This document shows positions 36,166-45,197 of a stretch of 64,000 nucleotides of DNA, one piece after another. The DNA is from Flavobacterium chryseum (GTDB lineage Bacteria > Bacteroidota > Bacteroidia > Flavobacteriales > Flavobacteriaceae): NCBI RefSeq assembly GCF_004362015.1, contig NZ_SNWW01000007.1, forward strand, positions 62,001 to 126,000, in the 5' to 3' direction. The position numbers and the translations under genes were made by a program. The notes under the pieces were generated by a model that did not search any database, was not told the origin of the DNA, and saw nothing but the letters and a program-made list of their open reading frames with translations. How positions within the stretch are numbered: position 1 is the stretch's first letter; each line of letters begins with the position of its first letter.

Positions 36166-38355
36166 TTATTTTTTAGAATTATCTTTTACTTTAATATCAG
36201 TTCCAAGCCTTTGTATATAAGCAATCAATGCTACAATTTCTCTCTCGTTCATTGGTGTAAATTTTTCACCTTTGGCCGCTGCAGCTTTTTTACTGTCCTC
36301 ATAACTTTTTACATAATCAGGATCATTTTCTAAACTTTTTTCTATCGAAATTGCCTGTGTTCTTAATGCCTTTTGAGCATTTGCTACTTCAGCTTCGGTG
36401 TAGGGAACACCAAGAGAAACCATAATCTGCATTTTCTTTTGCGTTAATGAAATATCCATTGGCTTATTATCAAACAGCCATTTATAACCTGGCATGATTG
36501 AACCTGCAGAAATACTTTGTGGATTCCAGAAATGGTTAAAATGCCAATTGTCATTATACTTTCCTCCTACTCTTAACAAATCAGGACCGGTACGTTTTGA
36601 TCCCCATAAAAATGGATGATCGTATACAAATTCTCCTGCTTTAGATTGTGGTCCGTAACGTTCTACCTCACTTCTAAAAGGACGAACGGACTGAGAGTGA
36701 CAACCTACACAACCTTCTCTTATATATAAATCACGTCCTTCAATTTCCAAAGGTGTATAAGGTTTTACACTTGAAATTGTTGGAATATTTGATTTGACCA
36801 TTATTGTTGGTACAATTTGAATAACACCTCCTATTAAAATAGCAATCGTTGCTAAAATGGTTAACTGAATTGGTTTTCTTTCTAACCATGAATGGAATTT
36901 TTCTCCACTTAATCTATTACTGCTTATTCTTTGTAGTGCCGGAGCCTGAGCCAATTCATCTTCGATTGTTTCACCAGCTCTTACAGTCATAATAATGTTG
37001 TAAACCAATGTCAGCATTCCTACTAGATATAAAGAACCACCAATAGCTCTCATCCAATACAACGGCATAATTGCTGTTACTGTTTCAAGGAAATTACCAT
37101 AGGTTAAAGTTCCATCCGGATTAAACTGTTTCCACATTGATGCCTGTTGAAAACCAGCCACGTACATTGGTAATGCATATAAAATGATTCCTAATGTCCC
37201 AATCCAGAAATGGAAATTGGCTAACTTATTAGAGAATAATTTGCTTTTTGCCATTCGTGGAATCAACCAGTAAATCACACCAAACGACATAAATCCGTTC
37301 CATGCTAAGGCACCTACGTGTACGTGTGCAACGATCCAGTCTGTATAGTGCGCAATTGCGTTTACATTTTTTAAGGAAAGCATTGGTCCTTCAAAAGTTG
37401 CCATTCCATATCCTGTAATGGCTACTACAAAGAACTTTAAAACTGGTTCTTCGCGAACTTTATCCCACGCTCCTCTTAAAGTTAAAAGTCCGTTGATCAT
37501 ACCTCCCCAAGACGGAGCGATAAGCATTATTGAAAATGCAACACCTAAATTCTGAGCCCAACTTGGTAAGGCTGAATATAATAAATGGTGCGGTCCAGCC
37601 CAGATATATATAAAAATCAATGACCAAAAGTGGATAATCGATAAACGATAGGAATATATAGGACGATTGGCAACTTTTGGAATAAAGTAATACATTAAAC
37701 CTAAAAATGGAGTCGTCAGGAAAAATGCTACTGCATTATGCCCGTACCACCATTGTACCAGCGCATCCTGAACACCCGCATATACAGAATAACTTTTTAA
37801 TCCTGAAACCGGAATTTCTATATTATTAAAAATATGTAAAACAGCAACTGTTACGAATGTGGCCAAATAAAACCATATTGCCACATATAAATGACGCTCT
37901 CTACGACGTAACATTGTACCAATCATGTTGATACCCATAACAACCCAAATAACTGCAATTGCAATATCAATAGGCCACTCCAGTTCAGCATATTCTTTTG
38001 ATGAAGTATAACCTAAAGGTAATGTTATGGCTGCGGCAACAATAATTAACTGCCAGCCCCAAAAATGCAAATTGCTTAAAAAATCACTAAACATTCTGGC
38101 TTTTAGCAATCGCTGCATCGAATAATACATTCCGGCAAAAAAAGCATTTCCTACAAAGGCAAAAATAACGGCGTTTGTATGCAAAGGCCTTAATCTACCG
38201 TAGCTAAGCCACGAAATCCCATCAGTCATGTTGGGAAAAAGGTACATAACCGCCAGGGTTAGCCCTACTAACATACCAACTACTCCAAAAAGAATAGTGG
38301 CGTAAATGAATTTTTTTACAATTTTGTTGTCGTAATAAAACTGTTCCATTTCCAT
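36166..38355 (-). CDS. ccoNO: cbb3 oxidase fused subunits I and II (CcoN-CcoO)
   Basis: 729 residues. The CcoN part (about 1-480, twelve or more helices) has heme ligands in 'LRPLHT' (His59) and 'AHVHVG' (His344, His346), and CuB ligands 'WWYGHN' (His206) and 'GPHHLL' (His256, His257). One more helix (about 495-520) leads into the CcoO part with heme c site 'CVGCH' (549-553). In most proteobacteria these are two genes; the fusion is known in Bacteroidota. It reduces O2 to water at low oxygen and pumps protons in the inner membrane. Confidence 0.97.
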   Translation of the reverse strand: MEMEQFYYDNKIVKKFIYATILFGVVGMLVGLTLAVMYLFPNMTDGISWLSYGRLRPLHTNAVIFAFVGNAFFAGMYYSMQRLLKARMFSDFLSNLHFWGWQLIIVAAAITLPLGYTSSKEYAELEWPIDIAIAVIWVVMGINMIGTMLRRRERHLYVAIWFYLATFVTVAVLHIFNNIEIPVSGLKSYSVYAGVQDALVQWWYGHNAVAFFLTTPFLGLMYYFIPKVANRPIYSYRLSIIHFWSLIFIYIWAGPHHLLYSALPSWAQNLGVAFSIMLIAPSWGGMINGLLTLRGAWDKVREEPVLKFFVVAITGYGMATFEGPMLSLKNVNAIAHYTDWIVAHVHVGALAWNGFMSFGVIYWLIPRMAKSKLFSNKLANFHFWIGTLGIILYALPMYVAGFQQASMWKQFNPDGTLTYGNFLETVTAIMPLYWMRAIGGSLYLVGMLTLVYNIIMTVRAGETIEDELAQAPALQRISSNRLSGEKFHSWLERKPIQLTILATIAILIGGVIQIVPTIMVKSNIPTISSVKPYTPLEIEGRDLYIREGCVGCHSQSVRPFRSEVERYGPQSKAGEFVYDHPFLWGSKRTGPDLLRVGGKYNDNWHFNHFWNPQSISAGSIMPGYKWLFDNKPMDISLTQKKMQIMVSLGVPYTEAEVANAQKALRTQAISIEKSLENDPDYVKSYEDSKKAAAAKGEKFTPMNEREIVALIAYIQRLGTDIKVKDNSKK

Positions 38356-38358
38356 AAT

Positions 38359-38550
38359 TTATACTTGTTTTTCTTCGATTTGTGCATCATTTGTTTGGGA
38401 AGTAATTTTTGTCTCATCATCAAAAAGAATTCTGACCGAGGGCGTATAATCATCATCGTACTGACCGGATTTGACAGCAACAATGAAAGCAATAAAGAAA
38501 CCTATTGCCACGAAAATACTTACTGAAATTAATAGATAAATAACACTCAT
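38359..38550 (-). CDS. ccoS: cbb3 oxidase maturation protein CcoS
   Basis: 63 residues. 'MSVIYLLISVSIFVAIGFF' starts a single N-terminal helix, followed by 'AVKSGQYDDDYTPSVRIL', the CcoS signature. Needed for cofactor insertion into CcoN. First gene of the operon, 3 bp before ccoNO; FNR-like box 49 bp upstream of its start. Confidence 0.93.
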   Translation of the reverse strand: MSVIYLLISVSIFVAIGFFIAFIVAVKSGQYDDDYTPSVRILFDDETKITSQTNDAQIEEKQV

Positions 38551-38568
38551 ACCGTAAATTTATGTTAA

Positions 38569-38612
38569 CAAAATTACTAGGTTACAGGCGTTTAAAACAT
38601 GATAAATATCAT
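38569..38612 (-). promoter_or_regulatory. FNR-like box and promoter of the cco operon
   Basis: On the minus strand, ATGATATTTATCAT (38612-38599) is followed by TAATTTTG (38576-38569), with the same spacing as at hemN. Confidence 0.75.
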
Positions 38613-38665
38613 GGTCAGAGAAGAATGTTAAAATTAATAAAAAATTCTTTACTGTAGCAAAAAAC

Positions 38666-41053
38666 TTACTTTAATTTTCTGACACTTAAATAGTTAGTCA
38701 TAATTGTTACAAAACTTACTATGGTAATAGTACTTAAAGGCATGATTATGGCGGCGACCAAAGGGAGTAAATTGCCTGTAATTGCGAAGGAAAGCCCAAC
38801 AATATTATAGAGTAATGACAAACCAAAACTCATCTTAATTATTGTAATTGATTTGTGTGATACTTTTAAAAAATAGTCCAGTTTTGAGAATTCACTTGCA
38901 GCTAAAATAGCGTCGCAGGCTGGAGAAAAAACATTGACATTTTCTGAGATTGAAATTCCAACGTTACTTTGTGCTAAAGCTCCGGCATCGTTTAAACCAT
39001 CTCCAACCATCATTACATTTTGTCCATTTTGCTGCAAAGCCTTTATAAAATCTAATTTTTGTTCCGGTTTCTGATTAAAAATAAGCTGCGTGTTTTTTGG
39101 TAATAAAGCTTCAAGATTGGCTCTTTCGCCATCATTATCTCCTGACAATATTTTTATTTGATAGGTTTTACTAAGTTTTAAAAACAGCTCTTCAAGACCT
39201 TCACGATATTGGTTTTTAAAGTTGAACTTTCCATAATAAATTCCATCAATTTTGATATGAAGTGAAGTGGTTTCTATATCGGATGAATCTGAAATTGGAG
39301 CTTCAATAAATGAAGCAGAACCGATCACAATTTGCTTGTTTTCAACAAAAGCCTGAATTCCTTTTCCGGTTATTTCCTGAAAATCTTCAATTTTAATTTT
39401 CGTTGTTTGTGGTAAAAAATCATATAACATTCGGCTTAACGGATGATTGGATCCGCGAAGAACATTTTTTATAAGTATATTATCTTCTTCTGATATTATA
39501 TTTCCATCATAAGTAATATTCGCCTTTTTATGCGTTGTGATAGTTCCTGTTTTATCAAAAACTATAGTATCAACTTTGGCCAATTGTTCTATTACCAATG
39601 CATTTTTAAGATACAATTTTTGCTTTCCTAAAATTCGTAAAATATTTCCAAAAGTAAACGGTGCTGTCAATGCGAGCGCACAAGGACAGGCCACAATTAA
39701 TACTGCTGTAAATACATTAAACGCTGTGTTGGCATCAATAAATATCCAATAACCAAAACCGACAAAAGCAATTAGCAATAATATTGGTGTGAAATATCTA
39801 CTAATAGTATCTGTAATTGTTTTGTGTTTTTGCTGTACATTTTTCTGAAAAATTTCATTGCTCCACAATTGAGTGAGGTAACTTTGAGAAACAGAATGCA
39901 ATACTTCCATTTCGATCACTTTTCCAATTTGTTTTCCTCCGGCAAATACTTTATCTCCGGATTTTTTAGTGATGGGAATTGCTTCTCCGGTAACGAAACT
40001 ATAATCAATTTCGGCTTTTTCGCTAATTAAAATACCATCAACCGGAATCAATTCCTGGTTTCTGATCAATAATCTATTCCCTTTTAAAATGTCATAAATT
40101 GGTACACTTTCTTCAGAAGTATCTGCATTAATTCGGGTAACGGCAATTGGAAAATAGGATTTAAAATCTCTTTCAAAACTTAGAAAACTGTAGGTTTTAA
40201 TTTGAAACATTTTTCCGAGCAACATAAAGAAAACTAAACCGGTTAAGCTGTCAAAAAAACCAGGCCCATAATCCATAAGCATATCAAACGTGCTTCGAAT
40301 AAACATTACGATAATTCCTAACGCTATAGGAATATCAATATTCAACATTTTAGATTTGATGCTTTTATAGGCTGAAACGTAATAACCGCTTGCGGAATAT
40401 AAAAAACTGGGTAAGGATAAAACAAAAATTAAAGCTCTGAAAAAGGGCTTATAATTATCGAGCCAAAATTCTTTTATTTCAAAATATTCGGGAAATGAGA
40501 GCAGCATAATATTTCCAAAACAAAAAAATGCAACTCCTAATTTATAAGTCAGCGTTCGGTCGACATTGCTTTTTCCTGTTTCATAATTTTCTAAACTAAT
40601 ATAAGGTTCATAGCCAATTGAACTTAGCATATAAACAATAGTTTTTAGTGAAACCAGATCAGAATTATAGGTGATACGGACTTTTTTCTCAGGAAAATTA
40701 ACTTGAGAAATATTGATACCTGATTGTAGTTTATTAAGATTTTCAAGAATCCAAATACATGAGCTACAATGAATATGTGGAATATTTAGTGAAACAATGG
40801 CTGTATTTCCTTCCTGAAACTCCAGTACTTTTGACAATATAGTTTCATTATCGAGAAAATCGTATTTTCCCTGAATGTCTTGCGGAGTGGCGCCGGGCGA
40901 TTTTTCAAAGTCATAATAACAGGTTAAATCATGAAGGCTAAAAATTTCGTAGACTGTTTTGCAGCCGTTACAACAAAACTTTTTTTCATCAAAATTGATT
41001 TCTTCATTTTTAGCGATGGTCAAACCACAATGAAAACAACCTTGCTCGTTCAT
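38666..41053 (-). CDS. ccoI: Copper-translocating P1B-type ATPase for cbb3 oxidase
   Basis: 795 residues. An N-terminal cysteine-rich metal site ('CFHCGL', 'FCCNGCKTVYEI') precedes an HMA domain ('HCSSCIWIL'), eight membrane helices with the transport motif 'CPC' ('ACPCALALT'), 'TGEAIP', the phosphorylation site 'DKTGTIT' and 'MVGDGLNDA'. CcoI/FixI pumps copper to the periplasm for CuB of cbb3 oxidase. Its own FNR-like promoter lies 51 bp upstream. Confidence 0.96.
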   Translation of the reverse strand: MNEQGCFHCGLTIAKNEEINFDEKKFCCNGCKTVYEIFSLHDLTCYYDFEKSPGATPQDIQGKYDFLDNETILSKVLEFQEGNTAIVSLNIPHIHCSSCIWILENLNKLQSGINISQVNFPEKKVRITYNSDLVSLKTIVYMLSSIGYEPYISLENYETGKSNVDRTLTYKLGVAFFCFGNIMLLSFPEYFEIKEFWLDNYKPFFRALIFVLSLPSFLYSASGYYVSAYKSIKSKMLNIDIPIALGIIVMFIRSTFDMLMDYGPGFFDSLTGLVFFMLLGKMFQIKTYSFLSFERDFKSYFPIAVTRINADTSEESVPIYDILKGNRLLIRNQELIPVDGILISEKAEIDYSFVTGEAIPITKKSGDKVFAGGKQIGKVIEMEVLHSVSQSYLTQLWSNEIFQKNVQQKHKTITDTISRYFTPILLLIAFVGFGYWIFIDANTAFNVFTAVLIVACPCALALTAPFTFGNILRILGKQKLYLKNALVIEQLAKVDTIVFDKTGTITTHKKANITYDGNIISEEDNILIKNVLRGSNHPLSRMLYDFLPQTTKIKIEDFQEITGKGIQAFVENKQIVIGSASFIEAPISDSSDIETTSLHIKIDGIYYGKFNFKNQYREGLEELFLKLSKTYQIKILSGDNDGERANLEALLPKNTQLIFNQKPEQKLDFIKALQQNGQNVMMVGDGLNDAGALAQSNVGISISENVNVFSPACDAILAASEFSKLDYFLKVSHKSITIIKMSFGLSLLYNIVGLSFAITGNLLPLVAAIIMPLSTITIVSFVTIMTNYLSVRKLK

Positions 41054-41073
41054 AATTTGTTTTTTAACTTTTG

Positions 41074-41118
41074 CAAAGTTTATATATTACAAAAGACTAT
41101 AAATATGACATTTATCAT
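41074..41118 (-). promoter_or_regulatory. FNR-like box and promoter of ccoI
   Basis: Minus strand: ATGATAAATGTCAT (41118-41105), one change from the other two boxes; the -7-like AAACTTTG is at 41081-41074. The box could also act on the divergent regulator gene 135 bp away. Confidence 0.65.
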
Positions 41119-41253
41119 GCTTTAATAAAATAAGATTCTAATTTACTAAAAATAAAAAAGCGAAATTTTTTATTTAGATTATTTCTTATTCTTTTCTGAA
41201 ATAATTAAGCTTTTAGATATGAATAATGGTTAATTTTGTTCAAAATTTTTGTC

Positions 41254-41934
41254 ATGAATAAATGCGACCAATGTATCGTTCGACAATTAACTTCTTTGAA
41301 AGCCCTAAGTAAAGATGAAGTTATAAAACTAGCCAACAGCAAAACAACTTACAAGATAAAAAAAGGTGATGCTATTTTTGAGGAAGGTGAAGTAACTAAC
41401 GGTGTCTTTTGTGTAAAAGACGGGGTTGGAAAACTATCGAAACTGAGCGCAAACGGAAAAGATCAGATTGTAAAATTGGTTAAATCAGGAGAGCTTTTAG
41501 GCCAGCGTTCTATGATTAGCAACGAACCAGCCAATTTATCTGCAAAAGCTATTGCTGATATGGAAGTTTGTTTTATTCCAAAATCTGAAATTATCCACTT
41601 TTTTAATAACAACAATCAATTTTCTATGAACCTGATGCAATCTGTTTGTGAAGATTTAAAAGAATCCGAAAACGACAAAATTGCATTGGCTCAAAAAACA
41701 GTAAAACAACGATTGGCTGAGACTTTATTATACCTACACCATACTTTTGGCGAGAATACAGATCACACCTTAAAAGTGAAGCTTACCAGAGAAGAATTAG
41801 CCGGAATGATAGGAACTGCAACTGAAAGCTGTATTCGTTTATTATCTGATTTTAATAAATTAGAATTGATAGAGTTATCGGGTAAAAAGATTGTTCTGAA
41901 AAATATAAAGGCTTTAAAAAAACTCGCAGAATAA
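41254..41934 (+). CDS. Crp/Fnr family transcriptional regulator
   Basis: 226 residues from Met at 41254 (an in-frame Met at 41236 adds six residues). A cyclic-nucleotide-binding-type beta-roll ('KKGDAIFEEGEVTNGVFCV', 'GELLGQRSMI') is followed by a dimer helix and helix-turn-helix ('LTREELAGMIGTATESCIRLL'). 'NKCDQC' is at the N-terminus, but the four-cysteine cluster spacing of E. coli FNR is not evident, so the oxygen or redox signal is uncertain. Divergent from ccoI; likely activator of the three nearby boxes. Its stop touches that of mazG. Confidence 0.9.
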   Translation: MNKCDQCIVRQLTSLKALSKDEVIKLANSKTTYKIKKGDAIFEEGEVTNGVFCVKDGVGKLSKLSANGKDQIVKLVKSGELLGQRSMISNEPANLSAKAIADMEVCFIPKSEIIHFFNNNNQFSMNLMQSVCEDLKESENDKIALAQKTVKQRLAETLLYLHHTFGENTDHTLKVKLTREELAGMIGTATESCIRLLSDFNKLELIELSGKKIVLKNIKALKKLAE

Positions 41935-42705
41935 TCAGAGTTTTTTAGCTTCATTCCAAAACACATCCATTTCTGCCAAAGTCATGTCCATTAAAGGTTT
42001 CCCTGATTCACCCGCTTTGCTTTCTAAATATTGAAAACGCTTGATGAATTTTTTATTAGTTCGCTCTAAAGCATCTTCAGGATTTACATTTAAAAATCTG
42101 GCATAGTTGATCATCGAAAACAAAACATCGCCAAATTCAGCTTCTATTTTATCCTGATCGCCAGCATTAACTTCGACTTGTAATTCTTGTAATTCTTCCT
42201 GGACTTTATCCCAAACCTGATGTGGTTCTTCCCAATCAAAACCAACTCCTTTTACTTTATCCTGAATTCTACTTGCTTTTACCAATGCAGGCAAACTTTT
42301 AGGAACGCCTTCTAAAACTGATTTTTTGCCTTCTTTTAGTTTTAATTTTTCCCAGTTTTGTTTCACTTCTTCTTCATCTTTTACAACTGTATCGCTGTAA
42401 ATATGAGGATGACGATGGATTAGTTTTTCGCATATTTCATTACAAACATCAGCGATATCAAAGTCATTGGTTTCTGAACCTATTTTGGCGTAAAAAACAA
42501 TATGCAGTAACAAGTCACCTAATTCTTTTTTTACTTCGTTTAAATCATTGTCTAAAATGGCATCTCCTAATTCGTAAGTTTCTTCGATAGTAAGATGTCT
42601 CAGTGTTTGCAAAGTTTGCTTTTTATCCCACGGACATTGCTCGCGCAACTCATCCATGATAATTAATAATCTCTCGAAAGCTTTTAGTTGAAGTTCTTTG
42701 CTCAT
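41935..42705 (-). CDS. mazG: Nucleoside triphosphate pyrophosphohydrolase MazG
   Basis: 256 residues with two MazG domains. The first holds 'CPWDKKQTLQTLRHLTIEETYELGDAI' with the EExxE/D metal site and 'KKELGDLLLHIVFYA'; the second holds 'EELQELQVEV...IEAEFGDVLFSMINYAR'. It removes abnormal NTPs in the cytosol. It is on the minus strand with zero bases between its stop and that of the fnr-type gene. Confidence 0.95.
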   Translation of the reverse strand: MSKELQLKAFERLLIIMDELREQCPWDKKQTLQTLRHLTIEETYELGDAILDNDLNEVKKELGDLLLHIVFYAKIGSETNDFDIADVCNEICEKLIHRHPHIYSDTVVKDEEEVKQNWEKLKLKEGKKSVLEGVPKSLPALVKASRIQDKVKGVGFDWEEPHQVWDKVQEELQELQVEVNAGDQDKIEAEFGDVLFSMINYARFLNVNPEDALERTNKKFIKRFQYLESKAGESGKPLMDMTLAEMDVFWNEAKKL

Positions 42706-42762
42706 CTTTTTATTTTATAATCCAAAATTAGAATAATTTATTGAGTATTATATTATGTCAAA

Positions 42763-42792
42763 AAAAAGAAGGCAAATTATGCCTTCTTTTTT
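42763..42792. terminator. Terminator after carbonic anhydrase gene
   Basis: Stem AAAAAGAAGGCA / TGCCTTCTTTTT, loop AATTA, with T-runs on both strands. Confidence 0.85.
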
Positions 42793-42793
42793 A

Positions 42794-43608
42794 TTAGATT
42801 GATTCTTTAATTTTCCTTCCGTTTAATTCCTGAACATTTCTGAAATTATTAAGTGGCATTATTTTTCTCAAATCTTTAATCATTTTGATAGAAACATCGA
42901 TTTGGTTTTTAAAAATAAACCATTGAACTCCTTCTGTACAAGGTGGAGTTGTCAATGAACCTGTATACGTATAGTAAGTTTTATTTTGAGGAAGAACATT
43001 ATTGATATTAAAATCATTGTTAACCTTTACAGTATCATTAACTTTTGTTGGTAAATATTTATCAAGAAACTCAAAAGTTTCATTGCTTTTTTATCCTCCT
43101 GAGCCATAATCGCCAAAACAGCAAATTTTCCTTCTTTGCTTTTATGAACCATATGAATGACCAATGGATATCTGACACCTTTTATAGTATGTTCAGCCGG
43201 TTCATGAAAGTGAAATTGTTTAAGTTCATACTGATCTCCGTTGATAACAACATAATCTCCGGGTTCAAAATCAAACTGAATAGAATGTCCGTTATTTATA
43301 ACGTCATGAATTTTTGTTTTTTGATTGTAATGAAATTCAATTGGTTTTAAGGTTTTATCTTTTTCTGTTTCAACAATATCAACTGGTGATTGTGCATTTC
43401 CTCCACAATCATTCTGATCAATTTCTGACCAATTTTCCGGTCCAGTTTCTCCCTCATAATTCCAATGCTTTTTATGATGCTCTTCTGTTTTTGTTGAATC
43501 GGAAGATGTTACAGAATTTTCAGTTTCTTTAGGTTTGTTATTACAAGCCGTAATTACAAATGCAGCTAAACCTGTCACTAATGTTGTTTTTATACTTCTC
43601 ATAGTCAA
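42794..43608 (-). pseudogene. Alpha-carbonic anhydrase lipoprotein, broken by a frameshift
   Basis: The first frame (43608 to 43027) gives a lipoprotein signal ('VTGLAAFVITAC'), then an alpha-carbonic anhydrase domain: 'WNYEGETGPENW', 'QSPVDI', and zinc ligands 'FHFHEPAEH' and 'IHMVHK'. It derails after 'AQEDKKAM'. The next frame continues as 'ETFEFLDKYLPTKVND', 'YTYTGSLTTPPCTEGVQWF' and 'LNGRKIKESI', stopping at 42794. One extra A in the six-A run (genomic T-run 43087-43092) restores one about 270-residue protein. CO2 hydration in the periplasm would be the role. It may be a real mutation, slippage-based variation or a sequencing error. Confidence 0.85.
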
Positions 43609-43781
43609 TTGAAATAAATATTAATATTCCGTTATAAATCAACATAAAAAATAACAAACTATTTTTTATTTAATTAAAAAATTTAAGTTTAAATCTTGTT
43701 TTGATGTATCATTATTTTTCTTACAAAAATAATGTTTTTATTTCTTTTACAATTACAATCGTACTAATTATTAAAAACAAA

Positions 43782-43813
43782 AAATCCTGTCAAGAAAGAT
43801 CTTAACAGGATTT
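43782..43813 (-). terminator. Terminator after DUF5606-type gene
   Basis: Stem AAATCCTGT / ACAGGATTT with A/T-rich flanks, 25 bp past the stop. Confidence 0.7.
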
Positions 43814-43837
43814 ATATATTTGAAATGTAGTTAACTA

Positions 43838-44341
43838 CTATTCTTCTTTTTTAGCTTTTGCTGTTTTAGCAGCTGGTGCTTTTTTTGCAGCCGGTGCTTT
43901 TTTAGCTTTTTCTTCTGCAACAGGAGCTTCTTCTTTAGTTTCAGCTGGAGCCGGCGCTAAATCAGTAACCAGACCTTTTGCCTGAAGTGTGTTGTACCAG
44001 TTTAATACTTTTTTAATATCAGAAGGATAAACTCTTTCTTCATCATATTCCGGCAAAATTTCTTTAAAATAAGCTGATAATTTAGTATTATCTTCTTTAT
44101 GAGAAAGAGCCTGACCTTTGTTTTCTTTTGTTGCAATACGTTGCATAACATCCGTTAGAGGTTTTTCTCCTTCGTAAGTATAAATTGAAATTTCAGACAG
44201 TAAGCTTACGTTACTTTTTAAACTAACAGTAACTTTTTTTCCGTCTAATAATGATTCTGCCACAAAACCTGTACGAGTTTGCACTTTCAATACATATAAA
44301 CCTGGTTTCCCAGAAATGGCTAAAATTTTCTCTAAATTCAT
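43838..44341 (-). CDS. DUF5606-type Bacteroidota protein
   Basis: 167 residues. The conserved N-terminal part ('MNLEKILAISGKPGLYVLK', 'GFVAESLLDGKK', 'PLTDVM', 'YPSDIKKVLNWYNTL') matches DUF5606, found beside deformylase and ruvX in many Bacteroidota. An Ala/Lys/Glu low-complexity tail follows ('KKAPAAKKAPAAKTAKAKKEE'). Soluble, function unknown. 68 bp after def, probably co-transcribed. Confidence 0.88.
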   Translation of the reverse strand: MNLEKILAISGKPGLYVLKVQTRTGFVAESLLDGKKVTVSLKSNVSLLSEISIYTYEGEKPLTDVMQRIATKENKGQALSHKEDNTKLSAYFKEILPEYDEERVYPSDIKKVLNWYNTLQAKGLVTDLAPAPAETKEEAPVAEEKAKKAPAAKKAPAAKTAKAKKEE

Positions 44342-44409
44342 GTTTATTAAAATTAGTATTAAGAATTCTTTTCTATTTTTCTAATGCTCTTTTTATGTTA
44401 GAACATTAA

Positions 44410-45000
44410 TTATCTCCCTTTTTTTGCCGCAGCAAATCTCATTCTGTATTCCTGAAAAGTCTTGCCTTCTGTGATATTTTTTAATTTCTTTTGAATCAAA
44501 CGCTTTTTCAATGAAGATATTTTATCGGTAAACAAAACTCCTTCGATATGATCGTATTCATGTTGAATAACTCTTGCAATTAAACCATCAAAAACTTCGG
44601 TTTTGATTACAAAATCTTCTTCACAATATTCGATCGTAACAGTTGGTTTTCTGTATACATCTTCGCGAACATCGGGAATGCTTAAACATCCTTCGTTAAA
44701 ACTCCACTCTTCACCTTCTTCTTTAACAATTTTAGCATTGATAAAAGTTTTTTTGAAACCTTTTAAATCTTTTTGCTCATCTGCCGCCAAATCTTCATCA
44801 TCGCTAAAAGGAGTCGTATCAATAACAAATAATCGTATCGCTACGCCTACCTGCGGTGCAGCCAGTCCCACGCCATAAGCATTATACATGGTTTCATACA
44901 TGTTTGCTATTGTTTCTTTTAAGTTAGGATAATCTGGCGTAATTGCCTCACCCACTTTTCTTAAAACCGGATCACCATATCCTACAATTGGTAAAATCAT
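44410..45000 (-). CDS. def: Peptide deformylase
   Basis: 196 residues. All three deformylase motifs are present: 'GVGLAAPQVG', 'EGCLSIPDV' (Cys metal ligand) and 'QHEYDHIEG' (HExxH). It removes the N-formyl group from nascent proteins. A mid-protein acidic insertion ('FSDDEDLAADEQKDLKGF') is usual in Bacteroidota. Upstream of the DUF5606 gene. Confidence 0.97.
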   Translation of the reverse strand: MILPIVGYGDPVLRKVGEAITPDYPNLKETIANMYETMYNAYGVGLAAPQVGVAIRLFVIDTTPFSDDEDLAADEQKDLKGFKKTFINAKIVKEEGEEWSFNEGCLSIPDVREDVYRKPTVTIEYCEEDFVIKTEVFDGLIARVIQHEYDHIEGVLFTDKISSLKKRLIQKKLKNITEGKTFQEYRMRFAAAKKGR

Positions 45001-45173
45001 TTGTATTAATTTAAGTATTATCTACTGAAAACACTGAATTTTATCTTCTAATTCAGCTGGCAAAAATAGTAAAAAATAGTCAACGAATAATTCTAAACAA
45101 CATATTATAACGCATTTTTGTGAGCTTCCTAAAATCTCATCTATAATTATGCCAAATTAATTCGTACAATTCG

Positions 45174-45181
45174 TACTTTTG
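45174..45181 (+). promoter_or_regulatory. Possible -7 element of the FUSC gene
   Basis: TACTTTTG fits TAnnTTTG 16 bp before the start codon; no clear TTG at -33. Confidence 0.35.
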
Positions 45182-45197
45182 CTATAAACCGCAATAT

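Noticed and set aside
43045..43532. Plus-strand frames opposite the carbonic anhydrase
   Set aside because: They are antisense to a clearly conserved enzyme and have no likeness to a protein family.
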